DNA from: Agelaius tricolor
Taxonomy: Eukaryota > Chordata > Aves > Passeriformes > Icteridae
Length of the DNA stretch: 64,000 nt
Direction of reading: 5' to 3'
NCBI GenBank assembly: GCA_023055355.1
Contig: JALJCS010000035.1
Location: 5,773,501-5,837,500 of the forward strand
The position numbers and the translations under genes were made by a program. This document shows, one piece after another, positions 36,901 to 48,900 of this stretch; position 1 is the stretch's first letter, and every line of letters starts with the position of its first letter. Below the pieces are notes generated by a model. That model was given only the letters and a program-made list of their open reading frames with translations. It was not told the DNA's origin and ran no database searches.

Positions 36901-39900
36901 GTCATGGTGAGACGCCGAGTTTGGGTTCTCTGGATCACAGTGGTACCTGGTGGTCCTGGAGCTGCTGGGATCAGGCTGAAGAGGGAAGGCTCAGAAAACC
37001 TGGAAGACAGAAGTGGGGGTTCTGCCTGGTTGCTGCTGAGGTGTCTGGGGAGGAAGCTTCAGAAGAAGACAAGGCATCACATTCAATGTCATTAAGTGAA
37101 ATTCTGCTGCTCATTTCAAAACTTTTACTGACATTCAGTTGTACACACTGCCAGGATTATGGTGGCAGAGGCAATGCTGGTTCATGCTGGTGCAGGTGGG
37201 TGCTTGTATTCCTCTTGGTGTGGAGCTGTCAAGTTTCTTTGCCCATCCTGGATTTCCTGTGGATGTAAAACCTCATTGCGTGGTTTTTGTCATGTCTGAG
37301 TCAGGTCGTGGGAATGGTGCCATCCATGTGTGCAGCACCAAATGCTGCACTGCTAGAAGGGGAGCATGTGCTGGGCCATGTGTCCTGCTGCTCCACCACC
37401 CTAGGCCTGTGCAAGAGCCACCAGCATGTGCTGCATGTGGGGGACAGGCCACCAGCAAGGGGGTCAGTGACCCTCTAGGTGACACATTTCCTAGGCATGT
37501 CCTGCCATCTGCATGCAGGATGCATGCAGAATGGCTGAGCCAGAAAAGGACTATTTTGTTTTGCCCTAAAGGAAATTAATTTGGTACCATGCTGCTTCCC
37601 AAGGCTGAGGAAGCAGCCAGTAGTGATGGATAAACATGTGGGTCTGGGAGTCAGATTAGGGTGTTGTTGTTGGCAGACCCCGACTGCACCAGCAGTAGGG
37701 TTTTACAGGGACAACTCTGTGCTCTGCCACAGACCAGGGGAATCCAGGACATCCGTCCTGAAGCTGTCTTGGATGCAGCCAGGTTTTTTTCCCGGATATG
37801 ATGCTCTTAATGCTGAGCTGGAAACACCAGGGTTGGTGCTGCTGCTTGAGGTCTGTCAGGTGACAGCTACCTATTTTCATAGTAAAATTGAGTTTGGCCT
37901 CACAAAATATTTTCAAGCATTACTGTGAGAGCCCAGGACTCATTAGGTGTCACATGTTCCCATTTTGTAGCAAGAGAAATAATAAAACCCTCCCAAACAG
38001 TTGCTCTGCCCATGGGATAAAGAGGATTAAGTCTATATTTGTGCCACTGGTCTCATGTCACTGCTGATCCCTCCAGCCCTCAGACAGACACACAGAGACT
38101 TGTTGATTTCATCTTTGCAGCAAGAGCTTTATACAGAAGATGTACATAAGAAAATATACAATTCGATTTCTATATAGGAGGCAGGGGAGTTTTCACCCTC
38201 TTAAAGGTCATTTACACTGTTACAGAGGAATAAATAGACATATATTTATATAACTCTTCAGGATTAAAAAACATAGTTGAATTGCAACTGTGGCTTTGAA
38301 ATAGCTGTGACAATAAACCACAGTCATCTTGGTGTCCTGCTAGATCCTCTGGAGTATGGGTGGGAAGGAGAGGAGGGGTGCCTGAGCCAACTGCACCATG
38401 CACACCTTCTCCTCTTGGACATCTTGGTGACCCCACAGAGTGGGAGGGAAATCCAGTCTTTAGATGGCTCCAGTTTTGGAGGTTCCCAGTACTGTTTCCC
38501 TTAAAGGATTTCTGGCCAATTTTGGGAGATTGCTGCCTCAGGGCCACTGGCTCTTGGTCACTACTTCACCTGTCCCCTTAGCCCTGGCCTGCAGGGATCC
38601 CCTCTGTGGGAAGGCAGGGGAGTCTCTTTGCATGGGTTGAGACCAATTTTCCTTATCAAGCAGCTGGGGAGGGATGCTCCTACCTTCCCATTTGCTCCCT
38701 CTCCTCTGGAATGGGAGAGACAGCAACCAGCTGGTTGATCAGGAATGTGGATTTTATTTCTTCTGGGAAAGATGACTGTGTTTTACCAGCAGGATCTAGC
38801 TTAGCTTGTCTTAGTGTGGTCATGCATAGTTTAGTTTTTAAAGAGGCCTCTTTTAAAATACATAGATGTCAGAAAAGATTGAGAAGGTGGATTCCATCCT
38901 TGTGATCAGCAGAGAAGCAGGGATTCAGAGGAGGCTGCAGGTGTTCATATATATCAGAAGTGTTTCCTGACAGGTAGGAGAAGCTCAAGGAAGACTCAGA
39001 AGTCAGTAGTTTTCTGATGGTTGAAGTGACCGGTCACCAGGACGGGCCATACTGGAGCCTGCTAGCATTAAAAAAGAGAGAAGGCCACACCTTTAAGGGG
39101 ATTTTTCCAGCAGAGCAGTAAACTTCTAACATTTGTCTATTTTTAAACCAGTGGATGAAGCCCATACTTGAAAATGAAGAGTTTGGAGTCAAGGAGCTGT
39201 TACAACTTCCCACGGCAGAGGAAATGGGTTCGTCCTATCTCTGAGCTACTCTGCCAACTCTCTTTGTGACTCCTGAGGATCTTATCCAAAGTGCTGGTGG
39301 TCAAGGAACACTTCCTTGGCAAAGGAAGGAAACCCAGAATGAAATCTTCAAGAGTAGTGGAGTATTTTGATGCCCTAATTCTGAAAATCCAGGGCAGGTG
39401 TAGTCTTAGAAACTACCAAGCAGCTTTTCATCTTAAATGTAGCCAGTGCCCCAAGTCAGTCCTCATCCCTGAAATACAGACCCCTGTATGTGACAGCTGC
39501 CTGGCTCTCAAGGGGTGCATGATGAAATCAGAGGCACTTTCATAAAATTCATGCTCACCACACTGGAGTGGGTTTGTGTACCTGTATTTTGGCACTGACA
39601 AAGGCACTCAGTGAAGGCACTGAGCTTTGTCTTCTGCAAGACTGGAATAAATAGTTTTCTGTTTCATTAGCACTTGTAAACCTGTTTGAGGGAGCTGGAT
39701 GGAAAGTGCTACAGGAAAAAAACCAACAGGTATTATTGTCATGGTTTTCTTATTCTCACCATGGAGGAGTGAACTGGGATTGAGTTCAGGCAGGGAAAGA
39801 AGATTAAGAACAGTCAGACCTGTAAATAAACTATGTTTAAGTAGGGTGGTTTAGAAAACTGAAGTTTTTCCATGCTTAGAGCAGAACTTTTCCTGCCCTG

Positions 39901-42900
39901 TATGGAATGACTGGTATTTCCATCTCTAATCCATAAAACCCTCTGGCACTACAAGAGAAATAACCACTTTAGAAAGGCACAGAGCAGCTGGCATAATCCC
40001 TGACATTTTGGTCATAAATTTCCTTTCTCCACCCTGATGTGCATATCCTTATTGAAGTGGGGATCAAAAGGCCATAACATGGCACAATGCCCACCTCTTT
40101 TCATACAATGCAGTGCAGGATCACTGCACTTTCTTTAACAAATGAGCAAAGGTCCCTTCCCCAAGAGCTTACAAACTTGCAGGCTCATTCAAAGTCCTCT
40201 GGAATCTATACAAACTCCAGACCTATTTCTGGGATGGGAAAAAGTAAAATGCTGGGGGTGGAGTGATAACAGTCGTGGCTTTTTTGCTTCTCTGCAGGCT
40301 GAACTTAATACCCCTGGTAGTTTCCAGCTGTGGAAGGTGTCTGTGTGATCAGTTTTCACAGCTGATGTTTGCCTTGGTAGCTGTCAGCAAAAACTCATTG
40401 CTGGAGGGGAAGGCAGCCTGGTGTCTGAATCACCTCCTGGCTCAGGACACCTTACCCAAAGAATATTTCCTATCTTGAACCTCCCTCCTCTGGGATACTC
40501 ATTTGAAGGCAACAGACGTTTTTAAATACCTGACTGTCTTGGAGGGAATTGTAGTTGTGGAAAAGGAAGTGCTGAATCAAGAGCTGCTCCTTATGAAAGA
40601 TATCTACTTTCCTATGGGCTGGGGAGTCTGGGGCAAGACTTCCCAGCAATGCCCTGTCCTGAATTTCACACCAGACCTGGAGAACCTATATAGGGCAAAG
40701 GGCTGGGCATCTCCAGTTGGTTAGAAAAGTAAAGCTTGTGTGGTCCCAGCTCAGGGTAGGAGTCAGCTAAATCCACCCTTGTTTTGATATATAGTGTTTA
40801 TCCCTTTTGCATAACAATTACATCTTGACTTGATATGGGGCTTTGGTGTTAGGACAGGGTGCATGTCACCATAGTGCCCGAAGCATGATTGAGGCTTAAA
40901 CCCTGTTACAGTGTAGGGCTTTTGGTTTTTTTCCTTACGTACAGTGATTGCTGCAAAAAAAGATAAATTTTTCCCATGTTGCAATAGAAGCTCTGAAGAC
41001 TTCAAAATTATTCTGTGTGTATTTTCAGGATTCTTACTTCTCTATTTCATATTTATTTACATGTTTTGCCCCAGGCCTGTCTTTAGCCCTATATTTTTTT
41101 CACAGAGCTGATTCCATCCCTGATGCTACAGGCAGGTTCTCTGCTCTGGGAGCTCATGGAGCCAGGAGATAGTGCAGCTCTGAGCAGAGACATCTATGGG
41201 TGGATGGATAAGCTGCTGTAAGCCAAACCCTGGTGGCATTTAAGACTGATGCCACCAAAGGTGCTGGGGCTTCTGTTGCAACTAAAAGGGAACCATCTTA
41301 CGTGTTTAATGGCGGCTCCCCTTCCTGGATCTCTTGGTGGGCAGCTTGCAGGAGCGGAGGGCCGGGGTGTCCCTGATGGGCTGTCCCCGGTGCTGGGCTG
41401 GGGTGGAGCACGTGTCCTCAGCACGGGTGCGGTTGCCTTTCAGCCACCTGTGACACAGGGAGGAAGGAAGAGAGGAACTTGAAAAAGGGGCAAACCACGG
41501 ACATCAGAGAGCAGGGTGGGGAGAGAGCTGCCGAGTGTGACAGCAGTGTCCTGGCACAGCTCGGGGGCCCAAGCAGACCCCGGGGAGCGCGGGGTGTGGC
41601 GGTGCCGTACTTGCGCAGAGGTGCCAGCTGGCAGCTGCAGTGCCAGGGGTTTCGGGAGATTGTCAGCGTCTCCATTTTGTCAAAAGGGAAGTTTCGGGGC
41701 AGTTGGGTGAGCCGGTTGTTCTCCACGTGGGCGGTTTTCAGCACGGTCACACCAGCAAATGCGTTGTCTGCAAACTGAAGCACAGAGGTTTCTGGTAAGG
41801 AACGTGGAGCTGGGGAATGAGGACTCCAAACATGGGGGCCTCTATTCCAGACTTTGAGTGTCATAAGAACAAGGCACTGGGACATGCTGCCTGGAGAAGT
41901 TGTCAATGGGCTATCCCTGGAAGTATTCAAGGTCAGGATGGACAGGGCTTGGAGCAACCTGGTTCCCATCTCCGGGGCTTTTGGAAAGGGATGATCTTTA
42001 ATGCCCCTTCCAACCCAGGCTATTCTATCATTCTGTGAAGCATGGAGAGAGCAAGAGAAGAAGCTTTGAATGGGGAGCTGGCTTGCTGGATGCTCTGTAC
42101 ACTTGAGAGGCAGCAGGCTGGTGGGCTCATGGTTGATGGAGTCTCCTACAGGGAGACCTACATCCCAAATCCATGTGGGATTGTCTTTGCAGCCACATCC
42201 CTAAATAAATTTAAATCTGGCAACCCTTTTTTATTTTTGAGCAATAATTCTCCATTCAAAATGAAGATATATTCTGGTATATTCCTTTCTAAGGCTGGAA
42301 ATCCTCCCAAGGCCTGTTGCCTTGCCTGGAGCAACTGAAGGAGGAGCGTTTGTGGCCTCTGAAGGGGCTGTAGACTTTGGCAGTGCCTGGGGGCTCTGAG
42401 TGGAAATTTACTCTTGGCATTTGAGCAATGTAGAAATACAGGCAGGTTTCCAGCACCTCAGCCTCTTCCATTTTTTCTCATTTCCAGTGAGATTTTTGTA
42501 AGGGATGCTGTAAAATTTGTGCTTTCTTGGTTGACAGGGAGGCTTTAAAGTAGAGCCTCCCTTAAGAAAGCTGCTAAAAAGCAAGAGAGGCTGTAGATCT
42601 GACTCTGCAGCTCTCTCCTCTCTTCCCCAAAGTCTCATCCCTGATGTTTTCCAGCCCATGGTTACTCAAGTTGGAAAGTTGTTGAAAGCAAACCCCTCAA
42701 CAGGAACTTGAATGGCAGTGATGGACTGGGGAGGTGCTCCCTGACAAAGCACAAAGCTCTTCTTGGCTATGACAAACCATTTCTTCCCCCTCTCCAAGTG
42801 GGGGGAGAGCTTTCTCTAAAGGTTGGAGAGGACACTCACTAGGTCTTCCCAAAGCCCCAGGACCTGTGCTCCCATTTCTGAAAAGAACCTTGCACTTCTC

Positions 42901-45900
42901 ATGGACCATGAGGGTGTGTTCATGCTCTCTAAGCTGAAAGGCTTGACAGAGGGAATGCACTATTTTAAGCTGTGAACTTTTGTCATCTTCCAAATTAAGC
43001 TTTGCTGGATGGGATAAGAGCTTAGCTAGGAGACTCCCAGATCCCTGTAGCTGTTAGACAGTCAGCATTGCTGGTCTTCTCCTTCCAAAACCGAGCTGAC
43101 CTCAGGAGGCTGGACTGTGCTGATAGTGGAGCTGCTCTAAGGGATGCTGGCACGCCATGCAGAGGGGCGGGAGGGCTGGACAGTGCTGTTACTGTCTCAG
43201 CTGCTCATTCCTCTTCCAGCCCCATGAGAAGAGTTCACATCTGCTGCTAACAGCTCCAGAGCTGCCTGCCAGACCGTGTCTTTGGGAAGAAAGGGGTGAT
43301 TTTTGTCCCTTATTTAGATGGAGGATTACTGCTAAGTTATTTTACACTGAATACACAGACAGGGGTGCCTGTCTCATGTTGAGGTACAAGGAGGGTCCTG
43401 GCCTGTGCAACACAACCCTGTGGGGTCCAGTGTGGGTCTGTGATGCTGGGGGGAAATGGGAGCTCTGTGCTGGAGCCTGAGCTCCAGCTTTTACTCAGGG
43501 TCTTCCTTTTGCTCAGATGTAATTTAGGCTGGAGTAGAATTGCGTGGGTTTACTCTTGATCAGCTCAAAAATCTTGCAGCCATGCAGGGAAGAGCTAAGG
43601 ATAGCATGTTTGTGAAGGAGAAAGGGCTGCAGTAAAGATGCTGGCAGCACTTAGAGCATTTGGTGGTGATTTCCTGGATCGTGCAGCCTCTGTGATTAAA
43701 TGTCTCTTAGCAGTGCAAAGTTCACACGTGGGCTGTTTGGGTATGAGACCTTTGAGGATTTGAAGGGAAAATGTGCTGGAAGCTTTCTATTTGCAAGCCC
43801 TAAAGCTGCAGAAGCCACCCCTATTAGTGCTGATCCCATAAACTGATGTCCTTTTGGGCTTCTGTGGAGGAAAGGAGGCACTGGCTGCACAAGAGCCTTT
43901 TAAGGAGGTCACTGTAAAACAAAAAAAAAAGTCCTTTTTGCTGGCTAGAATTGTTAACCATTGCTTCTTGGTCAAACCAAGGATGCTTATTTCCCTGGAA
44001 CACCACCAAGTTTAATTTCTTCAACATATAACTTGGAACTCTGATATCTCTAGCTGGTACAATGTTATGCTGCAATATTTGACTGAAAGTGCCTTAGAAC
44101 TGAGTCTACAGAAGTGCTGTCAGACAACATCTGAGGTCTTGCCTAGTAGAGGCATTCAGAATTAAAACCATTGCCATTAACCTGGAGAGGTTTATGCTCA
44201 GAGTGGACAAGGGCTTAAGTACTGAAGTTATCACTCAACTGGTTTAGTTAGTGTTGTTCTGCACCTGGACAGGCCATAATTCCAGTTTTTGAGCTTTTTG
44301 GAATTCTATCTCCCTTTGAAAACTCTGGTTTTATGCATTTCTTGTAGCTTTCATGTGATCTGCTCATCATCGTGAGACTGTCTGAGTTGTGAAGAAATTC
44401 TCTTTTTCATCATAACTTCCTGCATGTGGTGGGTGTTGCTTTGCAGTGCAGTCCCAGCCTGGCTCACCTGGACAGTCTTTGGTCTTCCTGGCAAAGCATC
44501 ACCCCAGGGAGAACTGTTCTGTTCTGCCTGCAGCTCCCTCTCTTTCCAGCCATGGAGGATTCACCCAGGACATCAGGCTGCATCAGGATGCTGTGCTGGG
44601 TCCTGCAGCACTGCCAGGCTTTTCAAAGGTCCTAATACAAGGGATTCCCTGAGTGTGATACTCCTGCCTGTGGATCCTGCTTTCTCACAGAAAAAGGAGT
44701 GGGTTGTTTTGCCCTTCAGGATACCTGAATGTCCTTCCTCCCCTCCAGTGGGAACAGGGCTCCTTTGTAAGATGCTGCGAGAGTTCCTTTTGAGACAGCA
44801 TCAATAAACAAACCTTTCTTTGTAACGTGTCAGGTTGGGAGGCAGTGGGGAGGTGAAGGTCTGTACCCCTACCTATCTGCAAGGCAGGGGTAAGAAACCA
44901 GGACTGTTCACAGCCCCTCCAAGGAACCTCCCTCTCCCAATCTATAGCAGGTACCTGGGCTGAGCAAAGGAGGCAGAGCAGTTCAGCTCTGCAAGGTGGA
45001 AGTGCCCTCCACTATGAGGGACATGCTCACCTCTCATCCCTCACCTTGTGTCTGTGAATATGGAAGGTTACTAATTGATCTGGAGCATCCCAGATACCTT
45101 TCTCAGTGTCCAGTGTCACCTCCAGCTTGGGAGGGAATGCACTGCCTTGCATCCATCCAGATGGCTTAATCAGCTCCAGATAATTTGGTTTTGTATAAAT
45201 AACAGAGGGGTGGGGTGTGCTCTCTCATTCCTCACTTGAGCCACATCAGGGTGTAGTCAGTGCCTTGCTGCCTGCAGAGCCTACAGACCTGCACTTCCCC
45301 TCTCCTCTGTAAGGGAGGGTCAGCAAACCAAGGGCGTTGTAAAGAGGAAGAAAAGCAAGCCCCATATTTCTGATCTGAAGCAAGTGGAAGGAGAAGGAAC
45401 TCACCTTCTTCAGTTTCATGTTGTCCAGGTGGAGTGTCTGCAGGTATCGCCCGAAGGACTGGAAGGCGTTGTCAGGGATGACCTCAATTGGGTTATGAGA
45501 AAGTTTCAGTTCCTCCAGCACTCTCAGCTTACTCATTGCATTCACAGGGTAGCTGCTCAGCTGGTTCTTGTCCAGGTGGAGGACAGCAAGGTTTTCTACA
45601 TCCTCCATGGCCCCAGGTAGGAGGTTGGTGAGGGCGTTGTCGGAGAGGAAGAGCCAGCGCAGATCTTTAGCCCCATTGAAGACCCCTGGTTTCAGCTCCT
45701 GGATTTTATTGCTGCCCAAGTGCAGGATGAAGAGGTTGACAAGAGGGGAGAGGAGCCCTTTGGATAGGTCTGGGATCTTGTTCTTGTCCAGGTACAGGTA
45801 GGTGAGATCAGAGAGATCATCAAAGGCTCCTGGCTTTATGACACTGATCTGGTTGTCGGTGAGATAGAGGTAGACCAGGCTCTTGAGCCCCCGGAAGGCT

Positions 45901-48900
45901 CCGGTGGAGATCTCCTTGATCCGAGAGCTCTGGAGGTGCAGGGACACCAGCTTTTTCATGTCACGGAAGCCGTTGGTCGGCAGGATGGGGAAGTTGTTCT
46001 TCTGCAGGTTGAGAAGCCGTGTCTGCTCAGGCACTTTGGGGATCTTCTTCAGCCCTGCGTTGTCACAGATGACGTGCTGCAGGTCTCCGCCGTGGCAGTG
46101 GCAGCTGGGGGGACATGCCTGCATGGTGGAGACGAAGCATGCCAGCAGGCTGAGGACACTGAGGAGGAAGCCTGACCCCTTCATGGTCAGATCTGGAATT
46201 AAGTGTGGTGGGAAGAGAAGCAGGAGGAGGAGAGTGACGGGTGGGAGAGAGAGAGAGAGAGAGTGTAACCGGGTTTGCAGCATACTGAACACAGCCCTAT
46301 TTATAATGTTATTAAAAAGCAAAATCCCTTCCCACAAACCACAGGCAGCAGCCAGTTGGAAACAACTGGCTTTGGGAACTTACTGTGAGCTTAACCCCTT
46401 GGCACCAGGCAGAGGAGTGTCCACGGCCCTGCCTGGCCCTGCTGCTGAGCGATGTGCAGGAGCAGTTTTCATCTCTGGAGGAAAATGGGAGGCAAATACT
46501 CAGGAAGAACCAATGCAGACCTGCTCTGTGGAGACCCTCCCTGGTCCCTGCTGAGCAGGGCCCAGATTCATCTGCAGGGGAGAAAACAGCCTGCTTTGGT
46601 TGAACAGCATAGCAGGGAGCACTGCTGAGCTCCACAACCACCTCCTGCTGGAGCTTCCAGCAGATTCTGGGGTTCTGCTTAGCCTCAGCTGGTTTGGGGA
46701 GAAGCATCGGGTCCTGTTCTCACAGAGGAAGGGTCCTGGTGGGGGGTGGGATGCCTTTTTTCACTGATTCAAGAGGAGTTTGCCTAAACAGGGATTGGAG
46801 AAGGTGGGAGTGCCACAGGATCATGCCAAAGGCCAACAGTGCAGCAGTTGCTCTTGCAATGCAAAATTTTGGTTGAATACTTCCAGATCTAGGCTGCATT
46901 GAAGAGCTGGCTAGGAAAGGGAGTGCAAAGACAGTCTTAATTTCTTTTCTTTCTATGTCTTTTCTTATGAACAGTTGAGGATAATATGGTCATGGTCAGG
47001 ATGCCTGGTGCCTTCCAACAAGGGATGGGGCAGCATCAGAGCCTGCAGGGAAGTGGTGGGATATAGGCTGGTGGATATGAAATGCCAGGCAGTGGTGTAG
47101 AGGTAGGTGGCAGTGCCTGTGGCTCTCAAGGCAGAGCTGTGGAAAGAGAAAAGCATTGGCATTGGTAAAGAGATGGAGAAGTAGCAAAACAAAAGAATCA
47201 CTGCTGGAGATGGGAGTGGCATCTGCCTTGGGTCCTGTCTTAGGGTACTGGTGGCAAAGGTGAATTAACACCACAAGGGATGTGCCCTGCTCTCCCAATA
47301 AAGAAGGTTAAAGCAAAGCAGTTAAAAGCCCCAGTGCCTGCTTCTGTGAGCGTGAAGAGAGAGATCCAGGGGTTGCAGGGTGGGGTTTGGAATCGGAACA
47401 TTTTGAACTGGTTTCCAGCCAGTTCCTGGCTGCAGCAAACAGCTGAGAGCTGAGCATATAACTGTGAGCTTGTTGAGATTTCTGCTCCTGAGGCTGGCTG
47501 CAAAGCCCCAGTGGAGCCTGTGCAGAGGCGAGACGGGCTCAAGAAAGGGAGGAAATCCAAGGACTGACTTAGGACACAGACTGGCTTATTCACTGTGATT
47601 TCTGGGTTTTTCCATTGTTGCAGTGAGGAATCAGCTGGTGCTGCCGAGCATGCTCCAGACCGTGTTATGCAAACGGCCTGGCAGCCCTGCTCTGGTCAGC
47701 AGCTGTCAGTCTGAGCAGTGTTTGCACTGCAGGACTAATTTGGGGGAGAAAATAGGCTTCTGGGGTGGGAATGTGGTTCTGGTGAGTCTGTGGCCAAACA
47801 ATGATGTAATATGTGGGACCGTGGTGCAAACCAGGCCATGTCAGGCTTTCAGTGTTTGTCAGCCCTGAGATGTGATGCCCTGGAGCAGCTCACCTCAGCG
47901 CCAAGAGCTTCTCACCTCTGGAGAGATGATCTGACCTTGAGAGCTCCATGCTCCTGCTGGAGGGACCTTCTGGTCACTGTGAGATTTAAAACTCTTTGAT
48001 CAAAACAATGGTATTTTGGCTTATGCCTGGTTCAGTAGGCACCACAATGGTCATGCACGTGCTTTTCTCTCTGGAGAAGCTCTTTGAGTGCCTTGGTCAG
48101 GACCTTCGAGACAGAGAAGCAAGAGATAGATAGAACCTTCTGTGTTTTCCTTCTTTGCCTCTTCAGTTTGCTGTTCCATGATTCTGAGGGTGCTCCTGAG
48201 TGTGCACTGCTCATAAAGCTCAGGCAGGGAGCTGGGGGAATGATTGGAAAAGAAAAAAAAAAAATCACCTTTAAAGCATCATCTTCTATCTAATAATTGA
48301 TTTTATTTTTTTCTCTCTGAGCAGGTTCAACCACTTTAATATTCGGTGTAATCATTTGATTAACAATTCCTGCAGTTATGTTACTCTGTGCAAGAGCAAC
48401 TGGTGGGTGATATTTAAAACCCTGCCTGTTTCTGCTGGACTCTGAATCTAGGGACTGAATCTGTGCTCCTTTTCTGAGAGTCTGATACTTGAATTTCCCC
48501 TTGTAAAAAAAAAAAAGTCATCTTACAGCTTACTGCTTCTGCAGAGATTTTGGCCAGTGTGGATCATGTTGGAGCAAAAAGCCAGTGAGGGCCTTGCAAA
48601 CCCCATCCATAAATACATTGTACCCATGTATATTTCTGGAACAAGACCCTTTTCAAAGGTTAAACTGCTGAAACCTAAAACCTCCTTCTCTTTCTTCCTC
48701 TCACTTTCTTCCACCCTTTTTATGTTTGCTGGCTGAAACTGCAGATCTGGCGGGACAGAGACATTCTCTTCCTGCAGGGATGTGTGTGCTGTGGCTGTGG
48801 ACACAGGTGAAGTGTAGCTTCCTTGTGAAAATTCTGGGACATAGCTGCCACGGTGCTGGTGTGAGGTGGGAGGCTGTCCCTGCTTCAGCTCTCCTGCCAG

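Noticed and set aside
45246..46337. 363-codon minus-strand frame with an earlier Met for CHAD
   Set aside because: The extra N-terminal residues are encoded across the TATA box and CT tract, and the last residues read into the intron past the 45405 donor. The signal peptide starts at 46184.
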